A stretch of DNA of 64,000 bases from CAVPTL01 sp963708725. Lineage in GTDB: Bacteria > Actinomycetota > Thermoleophilia > Gaiellales > JAICJC01. Below, piece after piece: positions 12,712 through 20,918 of the stretch; the first letter of the stretch is position 1; each line of letters opens with the position of its first letter. The notes beneath the pieces are model-generated. The model was not told where the DNA came from. It did not search any database and saw only the letters and a list, made by a program, of their open reading frames with translations. Both the position numbers and the translations under genes were made by a program. The stretch spans positions 1 to 64,000 of the forward strand of contig CAVPTL010000018.1 of assembly GCA_963708725.1 (NCBI GenBank). Direction: 5' to 3'.

Positions 12712-12965
12712 CAGTCCAGAAACGAGAGCTGCGGCCGACGCCTCCGGCCGACGTTTGCAGCCAGCGTGGTGGCGCTGCTCATCTCGGTCAGAATCGTGCG
12801 CTCGGTGCGCGAAGCGATCAGCGGCTCGGCAATCCCTTCAACCCACACGCGGGTGCGACGGCCGTCGCCCCGTTCGTCGTCGGCGATTGGCTCGAGCGCA
12901 TAGATCCGATCGGCCCGCACGTACTTGCCGTAGCCGAGAAAGACCATGGCCGGGGGATCGCTCAC
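12711..12965 (-). CDS. RemA/DUF370-like small regulatory protein
   Basis: A small protein with clear resemblance to the RemA (DUF370) family, DNA-binding regulators of matrix genes in Bacillus. GYGKYVRADRIYALEP aligns with the family pattern GFGNIVSANRIIAI, and DGRRTRVWVEG aligns with YGRRTRAVII. The GTG at 12965 overlaps the aminotransferase stop as GTGA and gives 84 residues. The ATG at 12947 (MVFLGYGKYV, 78 residues) matches the RemA N-terminus better but lacks a Shine-Dalgarno. The role here is not known. It is coupled to degT upstream and mpg downstream. Confidence 0.6.
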   Translation of the reverse strand: MSDPPAMVFLGYGKYVRADRIYALEPIADDERGDGRRTRVWVEGIAEPLIASRTERTILTEMSSATTLAANVGRRRRPQLSFLD

Positions 12966-14080
12966 GTCTCCGCCAGTACCTCCGCAAGGCTCTCGACCAC
13001 GTAGTCGACGTCCTCGTCGGGCAGGTCGACGAAAAAGGGCAGGGCGAGTGAGGAGATGCTCACGCGCTCGGTCACCGGCAGCAACCCTGGGCCATAGCCG
13101 TAGCGCTCGCGATAGGGCGGCTGGAGATGAATCGCGGGCAGATAGGGGCGGGTCGCGATTCCGCGCGCCGCCATCTGCTCGATCACGCCTGCGCGATCGA
13201 TGCCCTCCGCCAGCCGGATATAGAACACAAACCAGCTGCGCTCGTTGGGGCCGTCCCACGGCAGCTCCACTCCCTCGATGCTCGACAGCTGCTCGATGTA
13301 GCGATCGGCGATCTCCCCGCGGCGACGCTGCATGTGATCGAGCCTCTCGAGCTGAGCCAGGCCCACCGCCGCCGACATCTCGTCCATCCGGTAGTTGAAC
13401 CCGATCCGCGTGTGGGTCAGCCAGTCGCCGTGTTCGGAGCGGCCCTGGTTGATGAGGCTTCGCAGCTCGACCGCGATCGCGTCGTCGTCGGTCGTGATCA
13501 GCCCGCCCTCGGCGGTGGTCAGCTGCTTGTTGGGATAGAAGCCGTACACGGCGGGGTTCCCGTGGGTGCCGACGTGTCGGCCGCGAATCGTCGCGCCGAC
13601 GGCTTCGCAGGCATCCTCGACCACCGCCAGCCCGTGCTTTTGGGCAATCACGTTGATCGCCTCGATGTCGCACGGATAGCCAAAGATGTGGATCGGCATG
13701 ATCGCCCGGGTGCGCGGTGTGATGGCGGCCTCGACCGCGGCCGGATCGAGGTTCAGTGAGTGCTCGTCGATGTCGGCGAACACGGGGGTCGCCCGTTCGA
13801 TGGCGATCACGTTGGACGACGCGATGAACGAGAAGCTGGAGGTGATCACCTCGTCCCCCGGCCCCACGCCGGTGCGGTTGAGCGCCGTGTGCAGGCCGGT
13901 GGTTCCGCTGGAGCACGCGATCGCGTGCCTGACACCAACGCGGTCGGCGAACGCCCGCTCGAACGACGGCACCATCGGTCCCTGGGCGAGGCTTCCCGAG
14001 CGCAGCACATCCATCACCAGCTCGCGCTCCCGATCACCGATGTGAGGCAGCGCGAGTGGTATCGACCGGGTTGTCACCAC
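12962..14080 (-). CDS. DegT/DnrJ/EryC1/StrS family PLP-dependent aminotransferase
   Basis: A sugar aminotransferase-type enzyme of 372 residues. The fold signature includes CSSGTTGLHTAL, PIHIFGYPCDIE, the PLP-contacting acid in VVEDACEAVGA, and the Schiff-base lysine in YGFYPNKQLTTAEGG. The family aminates keto-sugars for lipopolysaccharide, glycan or secondary-metabolite sugars. No other sugar nucleotide genes are adjacent, so the substrate is open. It lies 10 bp after ilvE and overlaps the RemA-like gene by 4 bp. Confidence 0.92.
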   Translation of the reverse strand: MVTTRSIPLALPHIGDRERELVMDVLRSGSLAQGPMVPSFERAFADRVGVRHAIACSSGTTGLHTALNRTGVGPGDEVITSSFSFIASSNVIAIERATPVFADIDEHSLNLDPAAVEAAITPRTRAIMPIHIFGYPCDIEAINVIAQKHGLAVVEDACEAVGATIRGRHVGTHGNPAVYGFYPNKQLTTAEGGLITTDDDAIAVELRSLINQGRSEHGDWLTHTRIGFNYRMDEMSAAVGLAQLERLDHMQRRRGEIADRYIEQLSSIEGVELPWDGPNERSWFVFYIRLAEGIDRAGVIEQMAARGIATRPYLPAIHLQPPYRERYGYGPGLLPVTERVSISSLALPFFVDLPDEDVDYVVESLAEVLAET

Positions 14081-14090
14081 GGCCGCAGAC

Positions 14091-15020
14091 TCATCCGGCT
14101 ACCGGTGCGGTGATCGGGTACTCGAGCATGTCGCCGAAGCGCGGGTCGGTGCCGGCGACCGTCGCGAAGAACACATCCTGAAGCTCCTTGGTGACCGGGC
14201 CCCGGCCGCCGATCTCGTGATCGTCGACCGACGCCACCGGAGTGACCTCGGCCGCCGTGCCGCACAGGAACACCTCGTCGGCGAAGTACAGATCAGTGCG
14301 CACCAGCGGCACCTCTCGCACCTCGTAGCCGAGCGCCGTTGCGATTCGGATCAGGCTCGACCGGGTGATCCCGGGAAGACACGAGTCACTGGTGGGCGGC
14401 GTGTGCACCACCCCATCGCGCACCACGAACACGTTCTCGCCCGAGCCGTCGGCCAGCGAGCCATGCTCGTTCAGGAGGATGGCCTCGTCATAACCACAGC
14501 GGCTGGCCTCGAGCTTGGCCAACACCGAGTTGATGTACTGCCCCGACGCCTTTGCCGCGGGCGGCAGTGTATTTGGCCCGATCCGGCGGTAGCTCGACAC
14601 CTTGCAGCGAACGCCGTGCTCGAGGGCGTCCTCGCCCAGATAGGCGCCCCACGGCCATACCGCGACCACCACGTCCACGGGATTGTTGCGCGGATCGAGG
14701 CCCATCTCGCCGTATCCGCGAAACACGAGCGGCCGCACGTAACACGACGGCACCTCGTTGAGCGCCACCGTCTCGTGAATTACAGCGGCCAGCTCGGGCA
14801 CGGAATAGCCGAGATCCATCTCGTAGAGCGATGCCGAGCGGCGCAGCCGCTCGAGGTGGTCGGTCAAGCGAAACACCGCCGAACCCTTGGGTGTCTCGTA
14901 GGCGCGAATGCCCTCGAAGACCCCGGTGCCGTAGTGCAGGGCATGCGTCAGGACATGAACCTGGGCGTCATCCCACGAAACAAAGCTTCCGTTGCGCCAG
15001 ATTTTGTCCGTCTTCTGCAT
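14091..15020 (-). CDS. ilvE: Branched-chain amino acid aminotransferase
   Basis: A class IV PLP aminotransferase for the last step of Leu, Ile and Val synthesis, 309 residues. Visible features are LHYGTGVFEGIRAYET near the N-terminus, the Schiff-base Lys in PPAAKASGQYINSVLAKLEA, the acid in DGSGENVFVVRDG, and LCGTAAEVTPVASVD. The longer frame from 15053 is rejected because an ACGAGG Shine-Dalgarno lies directly before the ATG at 15020, which starts MQKTDKIWRNG as in other members. It is first in the operon that ends with tyrS. Confidence 0.93.
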   Translation of the reverse strand: MQKTDKIWRNGSFVSWDDAQVHVLTHALHYGTGVFEGIRAYETPKGSAVFRLTDHLERLRRSASLYEMDLGYSVPELAAVIHETVALNEVPSCYVRPLVFRGYGEMGLDPRNNPVDVVVAVWPWGAYLGEDALEHGVRCKVSSYRRIGPNTLPPAAKASGQYINSVLAKLEASRCGYDEAILLNEHGSLADGSGENVFVVRDGVVHTPPTSDSCLPGITRSSLIRIATALGYEVREVPLVRTDLYFADEVFLCGTAAEVTPVASVDDHEIGGRGPVTKELQDVFFATVAGTDPRFGDMLEYPITAPVAG

Positions 15021-15084
15021 CCTCGTCCCTTCGTCGGCCTGAGCTTTCCGCAAAAATCCTACCGGACGGTGCCCGGTGATTAGG

Positions 15085-15090
15085 TAGTTT
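15085..15090 (+). promoter_or_regulatory. Probable -10 element of a leaderless promoter
   Basis: TAGTTT ends 7 nt before the GTG at 15098 and there is no Shine-Dalgarno, consistent with a leaderless transcript. Confidence 0.4.
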
Positions 15091-15097
15091 GCCTCGC

Positions 15098-15853
15098 GTG
15101 GATGATGTCAGACAACGGCGGGCGACATCCTTCGGTGGGGTCGCCGACGCCTACGTCCGGGGTCGCCCCGGATATCCGCCGGAGGCGATTGAGTGGGTGC
15201 TGGAGGATGCTCCCGGCCGGCGCGTGATCGACCTTGGTGCCGGTACCGGCAAGCTGACTGCGAGCCTGGTGGGGATGGGTCTCGAGGTGACGGCGATCGA
15301 GCCGCTCGAGGCCATGCGCGAGCGGTTGTCAGAGGTGCTGCCGGAGGTGCCCGTGCACGCCGGTAGCGCCGAGGCCATGCCGGTACCCGACGACTCGGCC
15401 GACGGGCTGCTGGTGGCACAGGCATTTCATTGGTTCAGACCCGTGCCGGCGCTGGCCGAGATCGCTCGGGTGCTCGTGTCCGATGGAAGGCTCGGACTGC
15501 TCTGGAACGCCCGCGACGACTCGCAGCCGTGGGTGGCCGAGCTGTCGAAGATCCTGGCGGTGCCCGTCGACGTCGTCTCGAAGTGGGACTGGTCGGACGG
15601 CCGGCCGCTCACCGACCACCCTGACTTTCACGGATACACGCAGCATCGCTTCCGAAATCACGAGGTGTACACACCTCAGAGGTTGCTCGAATGGGCCGAA
15701 TCGACATCGAGCCTCGCCATCCTCGACCCACCAGAGCGCGTGCAGCGGCTTGCCGAGATCGCCGAGTTGTGCCGCACCCACCCCGATCTGCGCGGACGCA
15801 GCTCGTTCCCGCTGCCGATGGTCACCATGACCATCCGCGCAACCCGCCGATGA
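15098..15853 (+). CDS. Class I SAM-dependent methyltransferase
   Basis: About 251 residues. Motif I for S-adenosylmethionine binding is VIDLGAGTGKLTASL, the acidic ribose-binding residue is in VTAIEPLEAM, and motif II is ADGLLVAQAFHWF. The overall pattern (SFGGVADAYVRGRPGYPPEAIEW at the start, AQAFHWF in the middle) resembles methyltransferase type-11 proteins of the UbiE/trans-aconitate type. The substrate is unknown. A TTG at 15089 is an alternative start; I prefer the GTG at 15098 because of the -10 element just upstream. It converges with serA, leaving 6 bp. Confidence 0.85.
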   Translation: MDDVRQRRATSFGGVADAYVRGRPGYPPEAIEWVLEDAPGRRVIDLGAGTGKLTASLVGMGLEVTAIEPLEAMRERLSEVLPEVPVHAGSAEAMPVPDDSADGLLVAQAFHWFRPVPALAEIARVLVSDGRLGLLWNARDDSQPWVAELSKILAVPVDVVSKWDWSDGRPLTDHPDFHGYTQHRFRNHEVYTPQRLLEWAESTSSLAILDPPERVQRLAEIAELCRTHPDLRGRSSFPLPMVTMTIRATRR

Positions 15854-15859
15854 ACCTGG

Positions 15860-17443
15860 TTAGGCCTCGACCGACCTGACGGAGTGGATGCCGTCGAGTT
15901 CACGGAGATGGTCGAGTGCGTGCGACGGGGGCGGCGAATCGAGTGCGATCACCATCACGGCGCGCTCGCCGGCGATCGTCCGCGACACGTTCATGTTGGC
16001 GATGTTGATGCCCTCGGTGCCCACCAGCGACCCGACGCGCCCGATCATGCCGGGACGATCGTCGTTCACCAACACCAGCATGTGCGGAGCCAGCTCGATC
16101 TCGACCTGCTGGCCGTAGACCCGCACCAGCCACGGGCGATGCTCGCGTCCGATGGTCGTGCCGGCAACCGTCAGATCTTCGCGGCAGCGCACCGTCACGA
16201 GATTCGTATAGTCACCCGATTCCCGGCTGCGTGATTCGTGGATCTGAATGCCACGGCTGGCGGCCAGGGCCCCGGCGTTTACGAGATTGACAGGCTCGTC
16301 GGAGCTCGCCGAAAGCGCACCCTCGACCACGCCGGCTGTGAGCAGCCGGGTGTCGTACTCCGAGAGGCCGCCTGAGTACACGATCTCGAGCCCCGATGTG
16401 CCAAGGTCACACAGCCCCACGGCGATTCGTCCCAGGTGACGGGCGAGCGGCAGGTACGGCCCGAGTACCTCCATGTCCTCCGAGCCGACCTGGGGAATAT
16501 TCACGGCATTTGAGACGAACTGCCCGGTGAGCGCCGCCTCGACCTGCTCTGCGACCACCAACCCGGCCCGGTCCTGAGCCTCGCGCGTGGACGCGCCCAG
16601 GTGCGGCGTCACAACGACGTTTGGAAGCTTCAGCACCTCGCCGTCGACGTACGGCTCGGACGGAAAGACATCGAGTCCCGCACCCGCGACTTTGCCGGAT
16701 TCCAACCCGCGCACCAGGGCGTCGATGTCGACGAGTTCGCCTCGGGCGGCGTTCACGATCCGAACGCCGGGCAGCATCGCTGCGATCGATTCGTCGTTGA
16801 TGACGTGACGCGTCTCCGCCGTCAGTGGGGCGTGCAGGGTGACGAACTCCGCCTGCGGCCACAGCTCCTCGAGGCTGACCGGCGTCACCTGGAGTTCACG
16901 GCAGCGCTCGGCCGAAACGAACGGGTCATACACCACCACTTTCATCCCCAGACCACGCGCCCGGGCCGCGACCAGCTGGCCGATCCGCCCGAAGCCCACG
17001 ATCCCCAGCGTCTTTGACGCCAGCTCCACTCCGGCGAAGCGCGAGCGCTCCCAGCGTCCCGCCGTCAGCGCGGCGTGTGCCTGGGGGATGTTCCGGGCAA
17101 CTGCCAGCAGCAGGCCCACGGCGTGCTCGGCCGCGGACACCATATTTGCGCCGGGTGCGTTGACGACGATGATCCCCCGGCGAGTGGCCGCTTCGACGTC
17201 GACGTTGTCGACGCCGGTGCCGGCCCGCCCGATCACCTTCAGCCGGGTTCCAAGCCCGATCAGTTCAGCAGATACCTGTGTTGCGCTGCGGACGATCAGT
17301 GCCTCGTAGTTCCCGATCTCCTGCTCGAGACGCTCCGCCGGCCAATCCACGCCCATGTCCACGTCGAAACGGGCCTCCAGCAGTTCGACCCCGCCGGCCG
17401 CGATCGGCTCCTTCACCAGCACAGCGGGTCGGGCGTCAGGCAC
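15860..17443 (-). CDS. serA: D-3-phosphoglycerate dehydrogenase
   Basis: First step of serine synthesis: oxidation of 3-phosphoglycerate with NAD. At 527 residues it is the long actinobacterial form with four parts. These are the split substrate domain, the NAD domain with GFGRIGQL, the catalytic region with VNAARGEL and the His in VTPHLGASTREAQ, then an intermediate domain and a C-terminal ACT domain (VLVNDDRPGMIGRVGSLVG, INIANMNVSR), the usual site of serine feedback. The GTG at 17443 overlaps the aminotransferase gene by 8 nt, so the two are coupled. Confidence 0.95.
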   Translation of the reverse strand: MPDARPAVLVKEPIAAGGVELLEARFDVDMGVDWPAERLEQEIGNYEALIVRSATQVSAELIGLGTRLKVIGRAGTGVDNVDVEAATRRGIIVVNAPGANMVSAAEHAVGLLLAVARNIPQAHAALTAGRWERSRFAGVELASKTLGIVGFGRIGQLVAARARGLGMKVVVYDPFVSAERCRELQVTPVSLEELWPQAEFVTLHAPLTAETRHVINDESIAAMLPGVRIVNAARGELVDIDALVRGLESGKVAGAGLDVFPSEPYVDGEVLKLPNVVVTPHLGASTREAQDRAGLVVAEQVEAALTGQFVSNAVNIPQVGSEDMEVLGPYLPLARHLGRIAVGLCDLGTSGLEIVYSGGLSEYDTRLLTAGVVEGALSASSDEPVNLVNAGALAASRGIQIHESRSRESGDYTNLVTVRCREDLTVAGTTIGREHRPWLVRVYGQQVEIELAPHMLVLVNDDRPGMIGRVGSLVGTEGINIANMNVSRTIAGERAVMVIALDSPPPSHALDHLRELDGIHSVRSVEA

Positions 17444-18575
17444 CGGCGAAGACCTCGAGCGCCGCGGCCACACCCACGCCGGCCGCCGGCGGTGTGTATC
17501 CGAGCTCGGTCAGCGTCAGCTCGAGCCCGGCCAGCGCCGTGATGATGTCGAACTGGTTCATGTATCCCATGTGGCCGATGCGCATGACCTTGCCGCGCAG
17601 CCTGCCCTGGCCGCCGGCGAGCACCACACCGTGACGATCGCGGAGCCGGGCATACACCACCTGCCCGTCGAGCCCGTCCGGCATCAAAAACGCCGTCACC
17701 ATCGCGCTTGACTCGTCGTCGGGGGAAAACAGTGCGAGTCCCAGCGCCTTGACGCCGGCCCGCGTGGCCCGGGCCAGCCTGCGATTGTGGGCAAAGGTTG
17801 GCTCGAGGCCCTGCTGCTCGATCATCTCGAGCGCCGCGTTGAGCCCAAACACGAGCGACACCGGCGGCGTGAACGCGGTGTTGCCCTTGGCCTGGGCGGC
17901 GGCCGCGGTCTCCCAGTCGAGATAAAAGCTTGCGGTCGGCACCCGTCGGGCGAGCTGCCAGGCCCGCTCGGAGACCGACACGAAGGCCAGCCCCGGCGGA
18001 GTCATCAGCGCCTTCTGCGAACCCGAGACGACCACGTCGATGCCCCACGCGTCGGGGCGGAGATCGACCCCGGCAAGACTCGACACCGCGTCGACGACGA
18101 CCGCGGCGCCGGTCGGCCGAACGGCTTCGGCTATCGCCTGGACGTCGTGCACCACTCCGGTTGAGGTTTCGGAGTGGGTGATGTAGACGGCGGACGCACC
18201 CTCGGCGGCGACGGCGATTGCCTCCGGGTCGAGCCGCGCGCCCCACTCGAGCGCCAGGTGCTCGGTCTCCACGCCGTGGCGGTCGCACATCTCGGCCCAG
18301 CGCTCGCCAAAGTTCCCGGCCGACGCCACCACCACCCGGTCGCCCGGAGCAGCCAGGTTGAGTACGGCCGACTCCATCCCGGCCGTTCCCGAGCCGGCGA
18401 TCACCAACACCTCACTCTGCGTCTGGTAGACCGACTTCAGCGCCGTCAACGTCTGCTCGAACAGCTCGCGGAACTCCGGGCTGCGATGGTGCAGAATCGG
18501 TGCCGACATGGCGGCGGTCACCGCGGGCGGAATCGGGGTCGGGCCGGGCGTGATCAGGTACTGGCGAGAGGTCAT
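17436..18575 (-). CDS. Class V PLP-dependent aminotransferase, serine-glyoxylate/alanine-glyoxylate type
   Basis: 379 residues. The N-terminus is YLITPGPTPIPPAV, as in the alanine-glyoxylate and serine-pyruvate aminotransferase group. The PLP lysine is in VVSGSQKALMTPPG and the cofactor acid in VVVDAVSSLAG. Overlap with serA suggests it works in serine metabolism. It may act as the phosphoserine aminotransferase, since no classical SerC is in view, or as a serine-glyoxylate aminotransferase linked to C1 metabolism. The choice is inference from context. It lies 46 bp after the secreted-protein gene. Confidence 0.88.
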   Translation of the reverse strand: MTSRQYLITPGPTPIPPAVTAAMSAPILHHRSPEFRELFEQTLTALKSVYQTQSEVLVIAGSGTAGMESAVLNLAAPGDRVVVASAGNFGERWAEMCDRHGVETEHLALEWGARLDPEAIAVAAEGASAVYITHSETSTGVVHDVQAIAEAVRPTGAAVVVDAVSSLAGVDLRPDAWGIDVVVSGSQKALMTPPGLAFVSVSERAWQLARRVPTASFYLDWETAAAAQAKGNTAFTPPVSLVFGLNAALEMIEQQGLEPTFAHNRRLARATRAGVKALGLALFSPDDESSAMVTAFLMPDGLDGQVVYARLRDRHGVVLAGGQGRLRGKVMRIGHMGYMNQFDIITALAGLELTLTELGYTPPAAGVGVAAALEVFAGA

Positions 18576-18621
18576 CGCAGGCGCATGTTAGGCACCGGTC
18601 GCCGTCGCCACCCCCGGTTGC

Positions 18622-19506
18622 TCAGTGCACGTGCTCGAGCGCCCACCAGGCGCCGCTGCTGGTCGTCGGCAGGTCGTACAGGCTGGCGCCGATAACCCCC
18701 TCGCCAAGTGCCGTTTTGACGAAGGCAAACGTCATCCACTTGCCGGAGTCTGGCCCCAGGCCACCGATGGCGTGAATCGGCAGATCCGGGTCGGGGAGCC
18801 GGTTTGCCAGGATCCGTAGGGAGTTTCGTTCGTAGGTCACCGCCCCCGCCACGGTGTGCACATGGTAGGTGGCGTAGTCCATCGGCAGCACGACGTCGAA
18901 GCTCTCCCCCAGGTTGGCATAGGGGAAGCCTGGCCAGTAATTGGGGTGAATCTGCATGCCGCGGGGTGAGGGAATGATTGCGCCCAGTGGATAGGCCGGG
19001 CCGACCGCCGCCCTCAGGTAGCGCCCCAGGGTGAGCAGGTGATCGGTGCGCACGCCCGCGTCGGCGACGACCGTTGCCTCGATGTCGACGGCGACCGAGT
19101 CCAACGCGCCACCCTTGGGCGAGCGAAAGTCGACCGCAGTCTTGATCCGGCGCATGTCGGATCCCGCATGGAGCAGCGAGGGCAGGTACCAGCCCACCAC
19201 CCGGATTCCCCTGGCATGGGCGAGATCGATCAACTGCCCAAGACGCACCGGATAGCGGATCGCAGGTGCGGTGGCGTAGTTACTCGTCTCCACGTACAGC
19301 GTGCGCACGTGGTGGGCGACGGCGGTGGCGACGGTGCGTCGAGGGTTCAGCCACGGCCACCGCGGCGGATAGATGTCGATCCACGTCCCCAGGCCGCGGT
19401 AGGCGGCGACCGACGGGCCGGTGTCGGCCGCGGCGGGGCCGGCCGTCGTGGCAGCCGTCACCGATACGGCCGCGACCACGACCAGCGAGGCGAGCAGACG
19501 TCTCAC
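18622..19506 (-). CDS. Secreted protein of unknown function, possible glycoside hydrolase-like barrel
   Basis: 294 residues starting at a GTG that overlaps the gatB stop (GTGA). Residues 1-27 form a signal peptide (RR, a hydrophobic stretch, then AAAD). The mature part has the rhythm of a TIM barrel: TLYVETSNY, RGIRVVGWYLPSL, GALDSVAVDIEATVV, YPLGAIIPSPRG, FDVVLPMDYATYH, LPIHAIGGLGPDS, GVIGASLYDL. Acidic residues such as the DIE in SVAVDIEA end predicted strands, as in glycoside hydrolases, but no family is certain. Why it is coupled to gatB is unclear. Confidence 0.75.
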   Translation of the reverse strand: MRRLLASLVVVAAVSVTAATTAGPAAADTGPSVAAYRGLGTWIDIYPPRWPWLNPRRTVATAVAHHVRTLYVETSNYATAPAIRYPVRLGQLIDLAHARGIRVVGWYLPSLLHAGSDMRRIKTAVDFRSPKGGALDSVAVDIEATVVADAGVRTDHLLTLGRYLRAAVGPAYPLGAIIPSPRGMQIHPNYWPGFPYANLGESFDVVLPMDYATYHVHTVAGAVTYERNSLRILANRLPDPDLPIHAIGGLGPDSGKWMTFAFVKTALGEGVIGASLYDLPTTSSGAWWALEHVH

Positions 19507-20918
19507 AGGCGCTCGCGAAACAACGCCTGCACCTGCTTTGCGTCGGCACGACCCTGGGTGCGCTTCATCACCTGGCCGACCAGGGCGTTGATCACGCCCT
19601 CCTTGCCCGCCCGGAACTGCTCGACGAACTCGGGATGGGCCTCCATCACCTCGTCGACCAACGTCCCAAGCTCGTCTCCCCCGCCGATCGAGCCAAGCCC
19701 GTGCTGCTCGACCAGAGCGGCCGGATCGGCGCTGGGATCGGCCTGCATCAACGGCAACACCTGCTTTGCGATGGTGGGTGTGATCGTTTCGGCGGCGATC
19801 AGCCCCAACAACGAGGCGACCCCGCCGGCCGGCAATTCCGCGACGACTGACGGCTGGTTTCTGACCCAATCCGACGCCGCCTTCGGCTCGGCGCCGGCCT
19901 CGACCACCTGTTCGAAGTAGTCGGCGATCTGTGGGGTCGCGTTGAGATCCGAGGCGTCCTGTCGGGACAGGCCGAACTGCTGCTCGAAGCGAGCCTGGCG
20001 GGCTGCGGGAAGCTCAGGCATCCGGCGCCGGTGCTCGGCGATCAGCTCGGGCGTGAGGCCAAGCGGCACGAGATCGGGCTCGGGGAAGTAGCGGTAGTCG
20101 TCGGCTTCCTCCTTCGACCGGCGGGCATGCAGCGAGCGATCGGCCGGGTCGTAGTGAAGCGTCTCCTGCCGCACCACCCCCCCGCCCTCGAGCAGCTCGA
20201 TCTGACGGTCGATCTCGGCCGCCATGCCCTCGCCCAGGAACTTGAACGAGTTCATGTTCTTGAGTTCGGTCTTGGTGCCAAACGCGGCCTCGCCGACCCG
20301 CCGAACCGAGACGTTTGCGTCGCAGCGCAGCGAGCCTTTCTCCATGTCACAATCGCTGACTCCGACGGTCTGAAGCGTGTTCTTCAAAAGCGCCAGGAAA
20401 GCGACCGCCTGCTCCGGTGAGCGAATGTCGGGCTCTGTCACAATCTCGACCAGCGGCGTACCGCAGCGGTTGAAGTCGACCAGCGAGAAATCCGAGCCCG
20501 CGATGCGCCCGCCCGAGCCCCCGGCATGGACGAGCTTGGCCGCATCCTCTTCGAGGTGCGCGCGCGTGATTCCAATCCGGCCATCGTCGACCACCAGCTG
20601 TCCGCGCCCGCAGATCGGCTGGTCGTACTGGGTGATCTGATACGCCTTGGGGCTATCGGGATAGAAGTAGTTCTTGCGGTGAAACTGCGACACCGGCGCG
20701 ATTTCACACTCCAGCGCGAGTCCGATCTGGATCGCCTTCTCCACCGCCGCCTGGTTGATCACGGGCAGGACGCCCGGATGCCCGAGGCACAGCGGGCAGG
20801 TGAGAGTGTTCGGCTCGGCCCCGAACCGGTTTTCGCAGGCGCAGAACATCTTGGTGGCGGTGTTCAGCTGAACGTGGATCTCGAGCCCGATCACCGGCTC
20901 CCAGTCGGCGTGGCTCAC
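19503..20918 (-). CDS. gatB: Aspartyl/glutamyl-tRNA amidotransferase subunit B
   Basis: The kinase-like subunit of GatCAB, which converts Glu-tRNA-Gln and Asp-tRNA-Asn to Gln- and Asn-tRNA. 471 residues. The start WEPVIGLEIHVQLNTATKMFC is diagnostic. Four cysteines for a zinc site are seen (FCACENRF and TCPLCLGHPG). The C-terminal YqeY-like tail domain is present (KEGVINALVGQVMKRTQGRAD). The GTG start at 20918 overlaps the gatA stop (GTGA), and the stop overlaps the next gene the same way. Confidence 0.96.
   Translation of the reverse strand: MSHADWEPVIGLEIHVQLNTATKMFCACENRFGAEPNTLTCPLCLGHPGVLPVINQAAVEKAIQIGLALECEIAPVSQFHRKNYFYPDSPKAYQITQYDQPICGRGQLVVDDGRIGITRAHLEEDAAKLVHAGGSGGRIAGSDFSLVDFNRCGTPLVEIVTEPDIRSPEQAVAFLALLKNTLQTVGVSDCDMEKGSLRCDANVSVRRVGEAAFGTKTELKNMNSFKFLGEGMAAEIDRQIELLEGGGVVRQETLHYDPADRSLHARRSKEEADDYRYFPEPDLVPLGLTPELIAEHRRRMPELPAARQARFEQQFGLSRQDASDLNATPQIADYFEQVVEAGAEPKAASDWVRNQPSVVAELPAGGVASLLGLIAAETITPTIAKQVLPLMQADPSADPAALVEQHGLGSIGGGDELGTLVDEVMEAHPEFVEQFRAGKEGVINALVGQVMKRTQGRADAKQVQALFRERL

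Noticed and set aside
12962..15020. Idea that degT and ilvE mark a secondary-metabolite cluster
   Set aside because: Neighbours are housekeeping genes (mpg, tyrS), and no synthase, regulator or tailoring set is present.
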